Assembly: GCA_013399305.1 (NCBI GenBank)
Contig: VXAI01000021.1
Location: forward strand, 5,770,031 to 5,834,030
From: Rostratula benghalensis
Taxonomy: Eukaryota; Chordata; Aves; Charadriiformes; Rostratulidae
DNA: 64,000 bases
Direction of reading: 5' to 3'
In this document: positions 25,366 through 34,347 of the stretch, piece by piece
Position numbering within the stretch: the stretch's first letter is position 1
How the letters are laid out: each line of letters begins with the position of its first letter
Notes under the pieces: generated by a model
Told to the model about the DNA's origin: nothing
Seen by the model: only the letters and a program-made list of their open reading frames with translations
Database searches by the model: none
Made by a program: the position numbers and the translations under genes

Positions 25366-28300
25366 GTCAGTGATGCAGGCGGCGGGACGGGCCCTGTCCT
25401 CGGCCCCGGTCAGTGATGCAGGCGGCGGGGCGGCTCCCGCCCTGGGCCCCGGTCGGTGCTGTGGGGGCGGGGGGACGGGCCCCCTCCTCGGCCCGGATCG
25501 GTGCTGCGGACGGGGCGGGGCGGGAGCGGCTGTGGCGGCAGAAACGCAACGAAATGAATAAGAAGCACCGAGGAGCTGCGTCCTCAGAGGGTGGCAGGAC
25601 AGTGCGTGTCCTCTAGAGGCCTAGTGTGCGTATATGTGCTGTAATGAGCCAGGGGCATTTTAAAATATGCAAGAGGGTCTAACACTTGATTGCTTCTCCC
25701 TGTGTTTTATCTGGTGGAAGCCAGGGTGAAGCGGTGGTGGGCAGAGACAGATAAATTCCCGGTTCTTTGCAGGACGGGGACCGAGGCCGTCCCCTCTGTC
25801 CGGTGCCCTCTTGGGCGTAGCCCGCGCCTCGGCGTTGCCTGGGGCATGCGGCGTTAAAGCTCAGCACCATGGCAATGGGCCACACCGTGTGGGGTCATCC
25901 CCAAGGCAGCCTGCAGCCCCAGCCAGTTTTCTGACAAATCTCCTGCCGCTTTCTACCCCTAGGCAACAAGCACCACCTTAGGAGTTACAAACAAATAATA
26001 AAATAATGTCTTTAATTGCAGGAGGAAGACTCAGAACGTCTCAGCGCAGCATTCGCTTCAATTGTGAACTTGATGAATCAAGCCACGAAGGAATGCGAGG
26101 TGAGGTTTCACCCCCAAACCCGTGCAAAGGGGGAATGTTTAGGATGTGCCCATCAGAGTTCTGCTCGCACTACTTTTGCTAAAAACTGCAAAAATTAAAC
26201 TTCATTTTGCTCACTGCATAGCAAGAGTTTAGCCAGCCTAGACGAAGAAATTCCGGGCATTTGCCATAATGGAGTGGGTTACTTGGTAGGTTTCACCACT
26301 GTAATCCTGACCTCTATCAAAAGACCTGTATAGATTTTAGCAGAGTTTCTCCACGTGGTGGTGGAAGGGCAAATGGTTAGAGTGACAGAAACATCAAATG
26401 GCATCATAAATTACATTGTGGCAGCCACTGTCAGGTATCACAATGTACAGAGTTGTTTCCAGTGCTGCAAGTACCTCTGCAGTTCTGCTGTGGAGAGCCT
26501 TTAAGAGAGAGTAACCCTTTGTTTGGGTTGCTCTGATAAGAGCCTGTGAATGGCTGATTAGAGCCTGTGTTCTGGGTGGCAGATGTAAGGGAGAGTTGAA
26601 TTGCAAGCAAAGAAACTGTTTCCTACCACATGGTCACTCTGAATTCAGAGTTAACCTCCCCATTCTACATCTGTAATGTCCGAATCTCACATGTCTTGTA
26701 TCTAAGCAAACTTGATTTGAGATGTTGCTACTGGATTACAGGCTTGGTTCTTCTGAACAGCACCGTATCTTTACTTATGATAGGTAAATATTGATATATG
26801 GCATAGAGAGGCACAGCTCCACTGCTGTCCTACTGGTACACAGTCCCTGAAACCACAGTGTAACATCTGTGCTTGTGTCCTGGCTGCCAGGTGTCATTAC
26901 CCTTCTGGGTAGGTGGACTGGGAGCCCACCTCTGCCAGCTCATCTGTGTGAATACAGCCCTGCAGCCCCACTGCTGCATTACAGTCTCTGAAATCCATCA
27001 ACAATTTACATCATCTGTGCCCTTTGGGGTCTGTTATCACCATGCAGCGGGAGCTCGTTTTCTGCAGAGTTAATAACAGAGGCTAAGTCTTCAATTAAAT
27101 TAGAGAAAACAGTAGTTCAATACATACCAGATGATTAGCTCTTAAGCAACTCCTTTATCATTTCAAAGCACTACACACACAGTAACCAGTTAACCCTTAA
27201 ACAGCTCAAGCAGAATAGAATTTTTACATGAGATGAAACAAAAATATAACAATGTATAGAGATTCATCCTGTTAGGAGTCTATAAAAGAGAAGGAACCAG
27301 AGGGGATGATTCCACATTTGTACATTGGCCAAGACAGTACCGCTTCAGTCATCTTCTGTAGAGAAGAAGAGTCATAAAAGAAGGGAGGAGGGAAGAATTC
27401 TCAGACCCACAAGGTCTTGGATAAAGTGTACAAAGCATAAATAAAAATCCACAACCGAACATAACCATTTAGGCATTTGAATGCCACTGAGTACAAATGG
27501 TTAAAATTACATGATTTAAGACGAGTTGTTGATAATTATTGAGAGACCAAAGTTTACCCACATTTCTTACAAAAATTTGATTTCATTTCTTCACTTTGTG
27601 TCATCATGTAAAAGAATCCAGCTCACTTCCTGTTACATAGAGATGCTCTGTGAAGCGTTATGCAAAAGGTCAGAGTATTTGATGTAACTTGGGATGTAAC
27701 TCCACAGTAAACCACACTGCAAGCAACCAAATCTGTTGATGTGTTCATAACGTCAAGGAGTAAAGCAGAGCAGTAGATTTGGAAATATGAATTGCTATTT
27801 GCCTTATTTTTCTATGTTTAGTCCTGACAGTCAGGGAACAAAGGAAATATAAGTGAAATGAAATAGATATTTTGGAACTTTTTGGGTCCTTGTGATCAAA
27901 AAGGTGTGCCTGGGAGGAGTTCTGTGGTGACAGTAGATGGCAGCAGAGCTGTACTCAAGTATTTAATTTGCAGTGGGGAAGATTCAAGTACCTTTACTGT
28001 GAAGCCAGAAATGGGCTGCCATGGACTTAAATAAGATTTTCAGAACTGCTATGCTACTGGTACTAGCCTCGGAGACACTTTAGCTTCGTCACCAAATAAT
28101 TTTTCAGTATTAACGTGTTCTGCTTTTAGAGCACCTCTCCTGCACATGCCCTGCAGAACCATTCTTCAAGGGTTGCAATGCACCTAGCTTGCATAATGCA
28201 TCCTGTTAAGGACCCATAAACTATGCCTTCTTCCACCAGAGCTTTTCTTGGAGAGCCTGATCAGGTTTCCAGAGCATTCCTTCTGATATTTATGAATTCA

Positions 28301-30048
28301 GTTCTGAGGTATCAGAGAGTTCCTATGGATTGTGTGGGAGACAGGCATCTAAAATGAGGGCTGACAGTTTTGTGCCAGAAGGCAGATGTCCTGTTGACAT
28401 CCAGGCATTGTTTTCATCCTCACACAAGAACAAAGCAGCCAATTACTGCAGAAGATCAGTAGCTGCACAGTTACACTTTTAATTGTAAATCTGCAGTAGT
28501 TGCGAGCACAGCTTTGATGCTTCTCTGTATCTCGTTGCCCAGAAGTACTATAGCTTCACAGCAGCCTGTAGATGCAAAGAGCATGAAATCAAACACATCT
28601 GCAGATACCATGGCAGCCAAGGAATAGAGGTGGAATCCTCCAAAGAAGAGGTAAGTAGGTGGGTTTTGTTTTGATTAAAGGTTATTCCTTCCCTCCCATG
28701 GGACAACTGTTTTCCACCCAGTGTCTGAGACATTTGCTTAGACTAATGTGTAGGGTTTGACATCATGAGCATATGAGCACTTGGATTGATCTGAGCCTTC
28801 TGTTGAGAAGGTGACAGAGTAAATTCTTTGTGGAGGGAAGAATTTCACAGACATAAAGCATCCCCTCTCTCAGATGCTGAATTTGTTTTTTTCTGTTGTA
28901 TCATTAGAAAACAGAATGTTTTTCTTTACAGAGAACTGAAGCCTCTGTAGCACACAGTCAAGCTCAAATTTGCCAGCAACATGTAAGTTCATGGAATACT
29001 TTGACATTAAATTGTAGTATAGCCTTCTTTATCATTTTGCATCAAGCTGGTTCAAAATTGTGATCAGGTGTGAAGGCTTTACGATGGCACAGAAGATTAA
29101 TCAGGGGTGTATTCCTGACAATCCTAACTTATCTACAGGTGGACAGTAGAGTGGTCACACAGAGTCTTGCACAATTAATCTAAACCAGATTATGGCATTC
29201 TGGCACATAACCAGTTAAGAGTCTACTTTCTATTTTGGACTGCTGTAGAGTGTTAAACACTGGGATTAACCTTCAGGCTCCTGTGATTTGCACCAGCAGC
29301 CCTCTGGTCTCACCTCATTTGTGCTCTTTCCACATTCCCTGTGCTGAGGAAAGGCACTCAGCGAGGCACACAGCAGTCACTTAGCCAGCTATGCTTGGCC
29401 CTCACATACTGTCTCTTTGAAGACTACTGTTGTCCTCACAAGGAGGAGAAAAACTTTTTTGTTGTTGTTGTTTATTTTTCTAAGCCTAACACCTTACCAA
29501 ATCAATTTTGGAAGCTTCTAAGCTGCAAAAGATGAGAAACATGGAATCAATGCCACACTACAAATTAGCAGGAGCACCCTTGTTATAGATGTTCTCCAGG
29601 TTTATGTTCAAAATGGTTTCAGTTGGTAACTTTGTTTTGTGAAACAGAGATTACAGCATGTTCATTATTTTCATTCATTGAAACATTAGGTAAAATACTT
29701 TGCGTATAGCACTTGCTAAGTTTTGTATGATGGAAACATTTGCAGTTTTATCCATGCTGCCTGAATCTTTTGAAAAGTCTTAATACATTTATATAGCAAC
29801 TGAAAAGTAGTTTTTTAATCCAAATGTTAAAATTTTATTTCTGTTGAAAAATCTAAGATGACTAAACAGTAATGAATCTTTCTCCCCCCAACCCGGCCCC
29901 AAAGACCAGAAAAGCTTCCAAAGACATCTACATTGAAGTTTCTCCTGGTACCTATTCTGTCACAGCAACCTCAGAGGACATGGTGAAACAAACTCATGTA
30001 GTAGCTGTCAATGCAGGACAAAGTGTTGATTTAACTTTTGTTCTATGA
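25267..30048 (+). CDS. AKIP1: AKIP1, A-kinase-interacting protein 1 (5 coding exons)
   Basis: AKIP1 binds the PKA catalytic subunit and NF-kB p65, and in mammals affects their nuclear retention and activity. Coding exons are 25267-25365, 26022-26099, 28543-28650, 28932-28982 and 29905-30048. All joins are phase 0 and give 159 residues. Exon 1 holds an arginine-rich helix (ARAVLERARRRAAGRAL) matching the mammalian N-terminal helix. Exon 3 encodes a Tyr/Cys/His block starting KYYS and containing ICRYH. Exon 5 carries the best conserved part: SKDIYIEVSPGTYSVT, then THVVAV and GQSVDLTF. The human protein is about 210 residues, so this form is shorter between exons 1 and 2. The ATG has G at -3 and +4. 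Exon 1's donor (CCG/gtcagt) is the weakest part of the model because it lies in a tandem repeat; exons 2-5 are firm. Confidence 0.88.
25323..25510 (+). repeat. 43-bp minisatellite across the AKIP1 exon 1 donor
   Basis: Units begin with GTCAGTGATGCAGGCGGC at 25366 and 25409. The unit ending at 25408 and the one ending at 25365 share a near-identical GGACGGGCCCTGTCCTCGG segment. A third, diverged unit starts at 25409, and a fourth of 44 bp starts at 25452 with GTCGGTGCTG. Each copy begins with a donor-like GTCAGT or GTCGGT. The period is not a multiple of three. Confidence 0.9.
26022..26099 (+). CDS. AKIP1: AKIP1 coding exon 2
   Basis: Acceptor tttaattgcag precedes GAGGAAGACTCAG; the exon ends GAATGCGAG before donor gtgagg. 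Twenty-six codons (EEDSERLSAAFASIVNLM...) match the human segment with an 'LSASF...M' core. Phase 0 at both ends. Confidence 0.9.
26100..28542 (+). other. AKIP1 intron 2
   Basis: 2.4 kb of AT-rich sequence between a good donor (gtgagg) and a good acceptor (tctcgttgcccag). No repeat family, RNA gene or further exon was recognised. Confidence 0.7.
28543..28650 (+). CDS. AKIP1: AKIP1 coding exon 3
   Basis: Acceptor ctcgttgcccag, then AAGTACTATAGC; ends AAAGAAGAG before donor gtaagt. Thirty-six codons, phase 0 at both ends, so skipping keeps the frame. The segment is rich in Cys and His (CRCKEHEIKHICRYH). Confidence 0.93.
28932..28982 (+). CDS. AKIP1: AKIP1 coding exon 4
   Basis: Acceptor tttctttacag, then AGAACTGAAGCC; ends CAGCAACAT before donor gtaagt. 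Seventeen codons (RTEASVAHSQAQICQQH), in phase 0. This linker exon is poorly conserved with mammals, but both splice sites are strong. Confidence 0.85.
28983..29904 (+). other. AKIP1 intron 4
   Basis: 0.9 kb, AT-rich, with a C-rich stretch before the acceptor at 29903-29904. The open frame at 29341-29535 inside it has no recognisable relatives. Nothing else is seen. Confidence 0.7.
29905..30048 (+). CDS. AKIP1: AKIP1 coding exon 5 (terminal)
   Basis: A C-rich tract ends in AAAG and is followed by ACCAGAAAAGCTTCC. Forty-seven codons end in ...GQSVDLTFVL and TGA at 30046-30048. This is the most conserved AKIP1 segment and alone identifies the gene. A second AG (ACCAG) five bases on would break the frame, so the AAAG acceptor is preferred. 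Confidence 0.95.
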   Translation, partial: TRKASKDIYIEVSPGTYSVTATSEDMVKQTHVVAVNAGQSVDLTFVL

Positions 30049-30075
30049 TGTTTGTTGTTTCTTGGCAATCACAGG

Positions 30076-30337
30076 AATAAATTATGAGCCTGTTTTAATG
30101 CATGTAATAAATCATGTATATCTTTTTCCTGTTAGCACTTTAATAGTATCCCCCTCTTTAGGACTCCATTTTTATGGCCTGTATATTTGGGTTTTACTCA
30201 ATGCAATTATATGCAGCCCACTTTGTATGCTGATTTTATAAATATTTGTACATTGTGTGCCTTAAATCCAATTATGTGACTCTGTAATTGCAGGTTCTTA
30301 TGCTTTAAAGAATTGAACATACAATCAGTGGAATAAA
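30076..30337 (+). terminator. AKIP1 poly(A) signals
   Basis: AATAAA occurs at 30076-30081, 30106-30111 and 30332-30337, from 28 to about 285 bases after the stop codon. The last is a plausible main signal; the earlier ones would give a very short 3' UTR. A further AATAAA is at 30542-30547. Which are used cannot be told from sequence. Confidence 0.6.
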
Positions 30338-31724
30338 ATATATGATTTAGACTTTGTGATGACAGCTTCTTTTATATTATCCTCAGATAGAACATCCAAG
30401 TCACATTCTTGATGTCAGAAAGCAATGATCCATGTGGTATGAATGTGGACCTACATTAGCTTCTGTGACATGGCACTGATTTTAGAGCAACTAGCTCACA
30501 AGGCATATCTCCTATCTGTACTTTGATTATTCTGATGAAGAAATAAAATGCAAATGAAATTCACTATCTAGGACCCCAGCTCAGGAAGGTGCTTGAATAT
30601 GTGGCAGATGTTCAGTATAGGCACATAAACTATTGACACTTCAAGGCTTGTCTCTTTGTAGGCTCTTCCCTAGGCTAAACAGTTAGCTGCCTGTTTCAGC
30701 AGGTGACAGGGTACTCCTGTTTCCTGAGGGGAAAAGTACTGCTGAGTAACTGCTTGCTGCAGCTTATGGCCAAGTTCATGTGCTTTAAACACGAGCAATC
30801 CCACTAATGAGACTCCCTGGATGCATAACGCTCCTGAAGGATCAGATTCCCTGGTTAGAATTAGTGACATGACCTATATGTAATATAATATATCTGTAAT
30901 CTTTTTGTAGCTGATGGTATTAAGGTTTTGGTTAATTTTCATGGGAATATAAAAGTCAGTGACTTGAATACTGGATCTCTAAGCATTTCTATATGCATAA
31001 CGTAGTATAAGTATCTACAATAGCAGGTCCTTTATCCTCTCGCTACTTTTTCGTCTGCTTTAATCCTGAAAAACAATATTTTCAGCTGTCAGGTTGTATT
31101 CTTTCTCTATTCCTCCTGGCTTTCTACACAAAGAAATCGCTATGCTGAATTCCTCTGGCTGACTCCAGAGAACTGGAGATTTAAATCCTTGCTGTGCATC
31201 TGTTCAAGATTTTAGTTTAGATGATCTCTCCAGAACTGTAAAGTCAACTCCAAATAATTAGGAATTTAATATAACACCTTGGAGTAAAGAATGAGGAGCC
31301 AAAATTCAATGTGGGTGGAAAGTTTCTCAGTTACTAAATTTATACCATTATTCATAAAGTTATTCTACAGAGACAACGCCTCAATCAGAACTTGATTTGC
31401 CTAATAAATACAACACTGGTAGAGTATAAGCAGTTTGCCTAAAATTTCAGGTAATTTCAGCTCCTGGACTTCATCACTTGCACATTTACTGAATTCTGGT
31501 TGATCACATCTCTCTATCTGTTATACCTCAAACCAGGACACAGATATTTTTTTTTATTATTTATTTATTTTGTTTTTTACAGTTTTACTTTTTCAGCTGG
31601 GCCTTTTCTAACTAACTAAACTCTGAAATCAACACCATATTGTTCAGAAAACTGTTCACTCTCACAGTGATAAGACCGGATTATGCCAGGGAATGGTATG
31701 CAGAGAGGCCCTTATACTTATTGC
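30338..31724. other. Intergenic stretch after AKIP1
   Basis: AT-rich sequence with no recognised gene. The 66-codon minus frame at 30670-30870 has no family resemblance. A T/ATTT-rich low-complexity tract lies near 31545-31580. Confidence 0.6.
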
Positions 31725-32284
31725 TGTAACAGCCAAGGTCAGGTAAGTCCATTAATTTGCCCCATTGGAAGCGGGAAAAGCGTAGAAGGGTCACACCTGT
31801 AGGGAGGAACAGACAGGACAGGTGACACAAAACTGACCAGCTAGGGTATTCCATCCCATCCGCATCATGCTCAGTATAAAAGCTGAGGGATCAAAGGGTC
31901 AACACTCATTTTTCTTCAATGGCTGACATCTGAGGAGGACCCTGTCTGTTGTCTGTCTCTGATCCTGATCCGAGTATTCCTGACTCTAGATCTGGAATCC
32001 AGCTTCTATCGATCACCAAATGTCCAGTCTGGGTCTTTTCCTGATACCTGCTGGTGATGTGACTGTCAGCCTGGGAGCTTGATAGGGTTTTGTATATGTT
32101 GTATCTATTTCATTATTTTATTCCTTTTGGTTTTGTTTTAATTTTAGTATTAATACTTCATTAAAGTAGTTTAGTTCATTCTAAACTCGCAAATCTCCTT
32201 AACCCCTTCCTCTCCTTTCTTTTTTGGGGAGAGGAAGGGCCATCTGTCAGTCCAGTTTTAGTAATTTTGGCTGAAACCACAACA
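31725..32284 (+). mobile_element. Solo LTR-like element of an endogenous retrovirus
   Basis: The block has LTR architecture: TATAAAA at 31875-31881, a short leader, a T/A-rich part with ATTAAA at 32160-32165, then a GGGGAGAGGAAGG box and an end of the type GGCTGAAACCACAACA, common at the 3' edge of avian LTRs. It starts TGTAACAGCC and ends ACA, giving about 560 bp. The 3' edge is better supported than the 5' edge, and no clear target-site duplication could be read. No gag, pol or env coding sequence is next to it. Confidence 0.6.
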
Positions 32285-33366
32285 CTGCTTCATTCTAAGT
32301 TAGCTCTTCACTGTTTTTTCCGTGTGTCCTCTTCTGACATAGACTATGTCATCAAGATTGTCATCCCCTATGCAAGTTGCTTTACATTTGTCATCTGACT
32401 CTGTTTTCTTTCTTGCTTTTTGATATCTTTGTTTTTCTGATTCCACAAAACCTTCTTCCTGGAGTACAGAAAACAAATCCCTTGGAGGTCTAGTCTAAAA
32501 AAAACACCAGTGTCTTTGTAATTGCTGCTTTGCTGGCTGTCAGATAGGTACCTCTGCCTCACATAGCTTTAAAAATGGTATCATTTCTGTGCTAGTAGAA
32601 ACTTTACTGCTGAAACACAGAAGTGTACTGAAAATCCTGTGGTCTTACTGAAGCTGTTGGGCTTTGACCAAACTTAGCTCCTTTGAAGTTAGGAAAATTT
32701 CTGGTAACTGCAGTGGGAGGACATTAACCCCCCAGAGAGCACCTCTGGGAAGCCTGCTCTCTAGCTTTGCTTGTTTCTTGCAAGTTACTTCTGATGCAGT
32801 CTGTATGACATGATAAAACTTCTTCAGCTGTCTCACAGAATAGCAATGCATGTTCTGGGTTTAAAAATACCACAGACTGTTCCCACAGGAATAAAAGTAC
32901 ATTGTTATACTCTTTTCTGTCCACTGCTGTGATTCATGCTGGTGGTTTGGAGCTAGAATTAAGCCATTCTGTTTTCTTTTTAGTTTTACCAAAAGGCAAA
33001 GCACGTCACCTGAGTGCACTGCTGTGACACTTACTAACATAGAGCATGTCTGCCTGGAGCTCCATACTGGCCTAACAATTCCTAGGAAATCAATGACAAA
33101 GGTGTGTAACTGCTTATTTAAATAATAAAGTAGGAACCATACTGTTAATAAGTTGGTAGGCCTCTGCTTAAAATTAATGCATATCATTTTGAGAATACAA
33201 GATATAGTCCAGTGTATTGCCTGTTCACTAAGGTGTGACATTAACAGATTAATCTTCCCCTAAACAAAATCAGGCAAGTTTAGCACAAAGTTTTACTCTG
33301 CAGTCAACTCAGAGTGGCAAGAGCATGAAGGTACAGAAGATCTAATATTTGATTTCTGATACATAA
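32285..33366. other. Intergenic stretch between the LTR and the C11orf16 3' end
   Basis: No gene recognised. Minus-strand frames at 32368-32562, 32645-32851 and 32861-33241 have no relatives known to me and no paired splice sites. Confidence 0.55.
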
Positions 33367-33372
33367 TTTATT
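33367..33372 (-). terminator. Candidate C11orf16 poly(A) signal
   Basis: The minus strand reads AATAAA here, about 130 bases after the stop of candidate exon 6 (33501). It fits that terminal-exon model but is unproven. Confidence 0.35.
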
Positions 33373-33500
33373 AATGGTACCCCTGCTGCTCTTGTGTAGA
33401 ACAATGTTTCTGTTCATCCTCTATTCTCTTTCATCTTTCCTTTCTTCCTGCAAGCTTTTTTTCTTCCTCTTTTCTGTGCTTTCTTTGTTTGGCATCCATG

Positions 33501-33515
33501 TTATGATTTGTTTTT
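33501..33515 (-). CDS. C11orf16: Candidate terminal coding exon 6 of C11orf16
   Basis: On the minus strand a strong pyrimidine tract and acceptor (ctcctcctgctttag) precede AAAAACAAATCATAA. Joined to exon 5 in phase 0 it adds K-N-K-S and a stop, giving 473 residues. A poly(A) signal follows about 130 bases later. The alternative is that exon 5 reads through its donor and stops at 34148 (471 residues). Both lengths fit the human protein (about 467). Confidence 0.35.
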   Translation of the reverse strand, partial: KNKS

Positions 33516-34156
33516 CTAAAGCAGGAGGAGACCATGACCAACAGAAGCCAAGCCTAAGAATCAGAGTGTTGTCCTCATTTCTAGCTGTGACACAGTTTGC
33601 TTAGTCTGTATCCCCTAGCTTTAGGGCAGGAATCTGCTTGTTAAAATGCTTGCTTCTTGTGAGGGAGTAAGAGAACTCAGTAAAGACCATTTACTAAAAA
33701 TATCTGCTTTTATCTTTCGGAGATGGAGATCGTGACAGAGTGTGATTGGCAGAGTGCAGCACTTCTCTAGATTGGCTGCTGCTGACAGTCACAGCTCTCC
33801 ACATCCAGGGCCACTCATGTAGATCCCTTCCATGGGACTTCATTAGGTTGACGTCAATGGGCATTTAGCAGGTTTCTGAATGGAAATCTGCATTGTTAAA
33901 TGCTTACACAGTTACTGGCATAATCTTTTCCATTTTACCAAGTAGCGTCAGACCCTCCTTCGGGTTTTAGTATTTTCATTCTGTTATAATTAGTGGAGAA
34001 GTTCTCTGCCTGTCATAAAACTGGTGAATGGCCTTAGAAACCAGTTATAAATGATGTATTTGTCTAGCCAACCTCCAGACCATTAACAAGAATACTTCTT
34101 TCATTTAAACAAACCACATACTCAAATAAATACAGTATTAATACAGATCACCTTAC

Positions 34157-34347
34157 CCCCAACGACAGCTTGAAATCTTGGTCTCTTAAGACTTCTTTCA
34201 TTGTGGGTTGCCTTCTGGGAGACTGCTTGATGGTTTCAAACATTGCACTCTGATTAGTCTGTGCAACATGGGACACATCGTCCCCAATGGAGACGGCTTT
34301 GGATTCCAGCTTGCCTTTTGCATATGTGCTGCTGCAACTGATGAGTC
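34157..34347 (-). CDS. C11orf16: C11orf16 coding exon 5
   Basis: Acceptor actccttcccag precedes GACTCATCAG. Two bases complete the split codon from exon 4, then 63 codons run to ...FKLSLG and a donor gtaagg. The frame is open only in the phase that fits exon 4. The part from SAMFETIKQ to KEVLRDQDF is the likely conserved core. If the donor is ignored, the frame stops three codons later at 34148-34150. Confidence 0.75.

Larger units (their letters stand above)
24780..25560. promoter_or_regulatory. CpG island 2: AKIP1 promoter, probably bidirectional
   Basis: Very GC- and CpG-rich sequence spans the AKIP1 start codon at 25267. Tandem GGGGC units at 25191-25222 provide overlapping Sp1/KLF-type sites about 50-75 bp before the ATG. 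There is no TATA box, as usual for such promoters. On the minus strand a consensus-like donor (CTGAG/gtaaag) sits at 24989/24988, which would give a DENND2B first exon transcribed in the opposite direction from nearly the same place. Human AKIP1 and DENND2B are known to be head-to-head with a very short spacer. Confidence 0.7.

Noticed and set aside
24421..25416. 331-codon open frame spanning CpG island 2
   Set aside because: It lacks stops because of GC-rich sequence and crosses the 16-bp repeat and promoter. Only its last part from 25267 matches AKIP1.
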